The notes beneath the pieces were generated by a model. It was not told the origin of the DNA. It saw nothing but the letters and a program-made list of their open reading frames with translations, and did not search any database. A stretch of DNA of 64,000 nucleotides, from the NCBI RefSeq assembly GCF_003602005.1, contig NZ_QZWD01000001.1:394641-458640 (forward strand), read 5' to 3'. Source of the DNA: Salinisphaera sp. Q1T1-3 (GTDB lineage Bacteria > Pseudomonadota > Gammaproteobacteria > Nevskiales > Salinisphaeraceae). The translations under genes were made by a program, and so were the position numbers. Position 1 is the stretch's first letter. The number at the start of each line of letters is the position of its first letter. Shown here in pieces: positions 63,810-64,000 of the stretch.

Positions 63810-64000
63810 GTGGCGAATACTGCCCAAGCACGCAAGCGCGTCCTCCAGGCCACCGAGCGTCGCCAGCGCAACATGGCGCAGCGTTCGCTCGTGCGTACCC
63901 ACATCAAGAAAGTCCAGAAGGCCATTGCGGCCAACGACCTAGATGCCGCGCGTCAGGCCTTCACGGCTGCCGTGCCGGTCATCGACCGTATGGCCGGCAA
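63810..64000 (+). CDS. rpsT: 30S ribosomal protein S20 (partial)
   Basis: The frame from GTG 63810 reads MANTAQARKRVLQATERRQ, then SLVRTHIKKVQKAI and RQAFTAAVPVIDRMAGK, the start of S20. It runs off the window end. AGGAG at 63799-63803 is a good ribosome site. A GTG start is usual for rpsT in some relatives. Confidence 0.93.
   Translation, partial: MANTAQARKRVLQATERRQRNMAQRSLVRTHIKKVQKAIAANDLDAARQAFTAAVPVIDRMAG

Overview
This is a GC-rich chromosomal window from a gammaproteobacterium. Its gene order is the classic gammaproteobacterial core: accA-dnaE-rnhB-lpxB-lpxA-fabZ-lpxD-skp-bamA-rseP-cdsA-uppS-frr-pyrH, then tsf-rpsB, map-glnD-dapD-dapE, pyrG-kdsA-eno-ftsB, truD-surE-pcm-nlpD, and rpsT/murJ-ribF-lspA. 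I place it loosely near the Salinisphaera/Nevskiales branch, with low confidence. No rRNA or CRISPR array was seen. There are two tRNA genes.

Layout. 1-1061: 3' part of an acyl-CoA dehydrogenase (fadE). 1058-3300: a mobile repeat, then small genes (DUF3293, YbgC-like thioesterase, SelW-like protein, lipoprotein). 3671-8963: a sufBCDS Fe-S assembly operon ending in a Rieske-type ferredoxin. 9306-15195: alaC-hom-thrC-recJ, reading leftward. 15322-20094: surE-pcm-yqaA-nlpD and truD reading leftward, with an Smr-domain gene inserted between truD and surE on the other strand. 20398-42224: one long leftward stretch for outer-membrane, lipid A, fatty-acid, nucleotide and replication functions. 42344-44200: rpsB-tsf. 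44665-50566: map-glnD and dapD-yffB-dapE. 51013-52032: a class I aldolase. 52107-52454: tRNA-Ser and tRNA-Thr. 52649-59269: a type IV minor pilin cluster (fimT/gspH-like, pilV, pilW, pilX, pilY1, pilE). 59270-60537: mobile-element debris. 60538-64000: lspA, ribF, murJ and the divergent rpsT.

The main inference is a pattern of absence. Four MEP-pathway (isoprenoid) genes are missing from the three places where gammaproteobacteria normally keep them: ispD-ispF between ftsB and truD, dxr between cdsA and rseP, and ispH next to lspA and the minor pilins. The flanking order is otherwise intact. Two of the three empty slots hold mobile repeats. This suggests the MEP pathway was lost, possibly replaced by the mevalonate route, or that all four genes moved. 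ileS (normally between ribF and lspA) and rpoS (normally after nlpD) are also absent from their usual sites.

The second notable feature is a set of short non-coding mobile repeats. Family A has four copies of about 240-300 bp with CTAGGGC-TGTTGA ends, and a related family B has two copies. Five genes (fadE, recJ, ftsB, accA, dapE) have a TAG stop codon lying inside the CTAG/CTAA end of one of these repeats. A separate 273-bp element with perfect 31-bp inverted repeats, a decayed IS1595-type transposase and a duplicated palindromic module lie in the 59.4-60.4 kb debris field.
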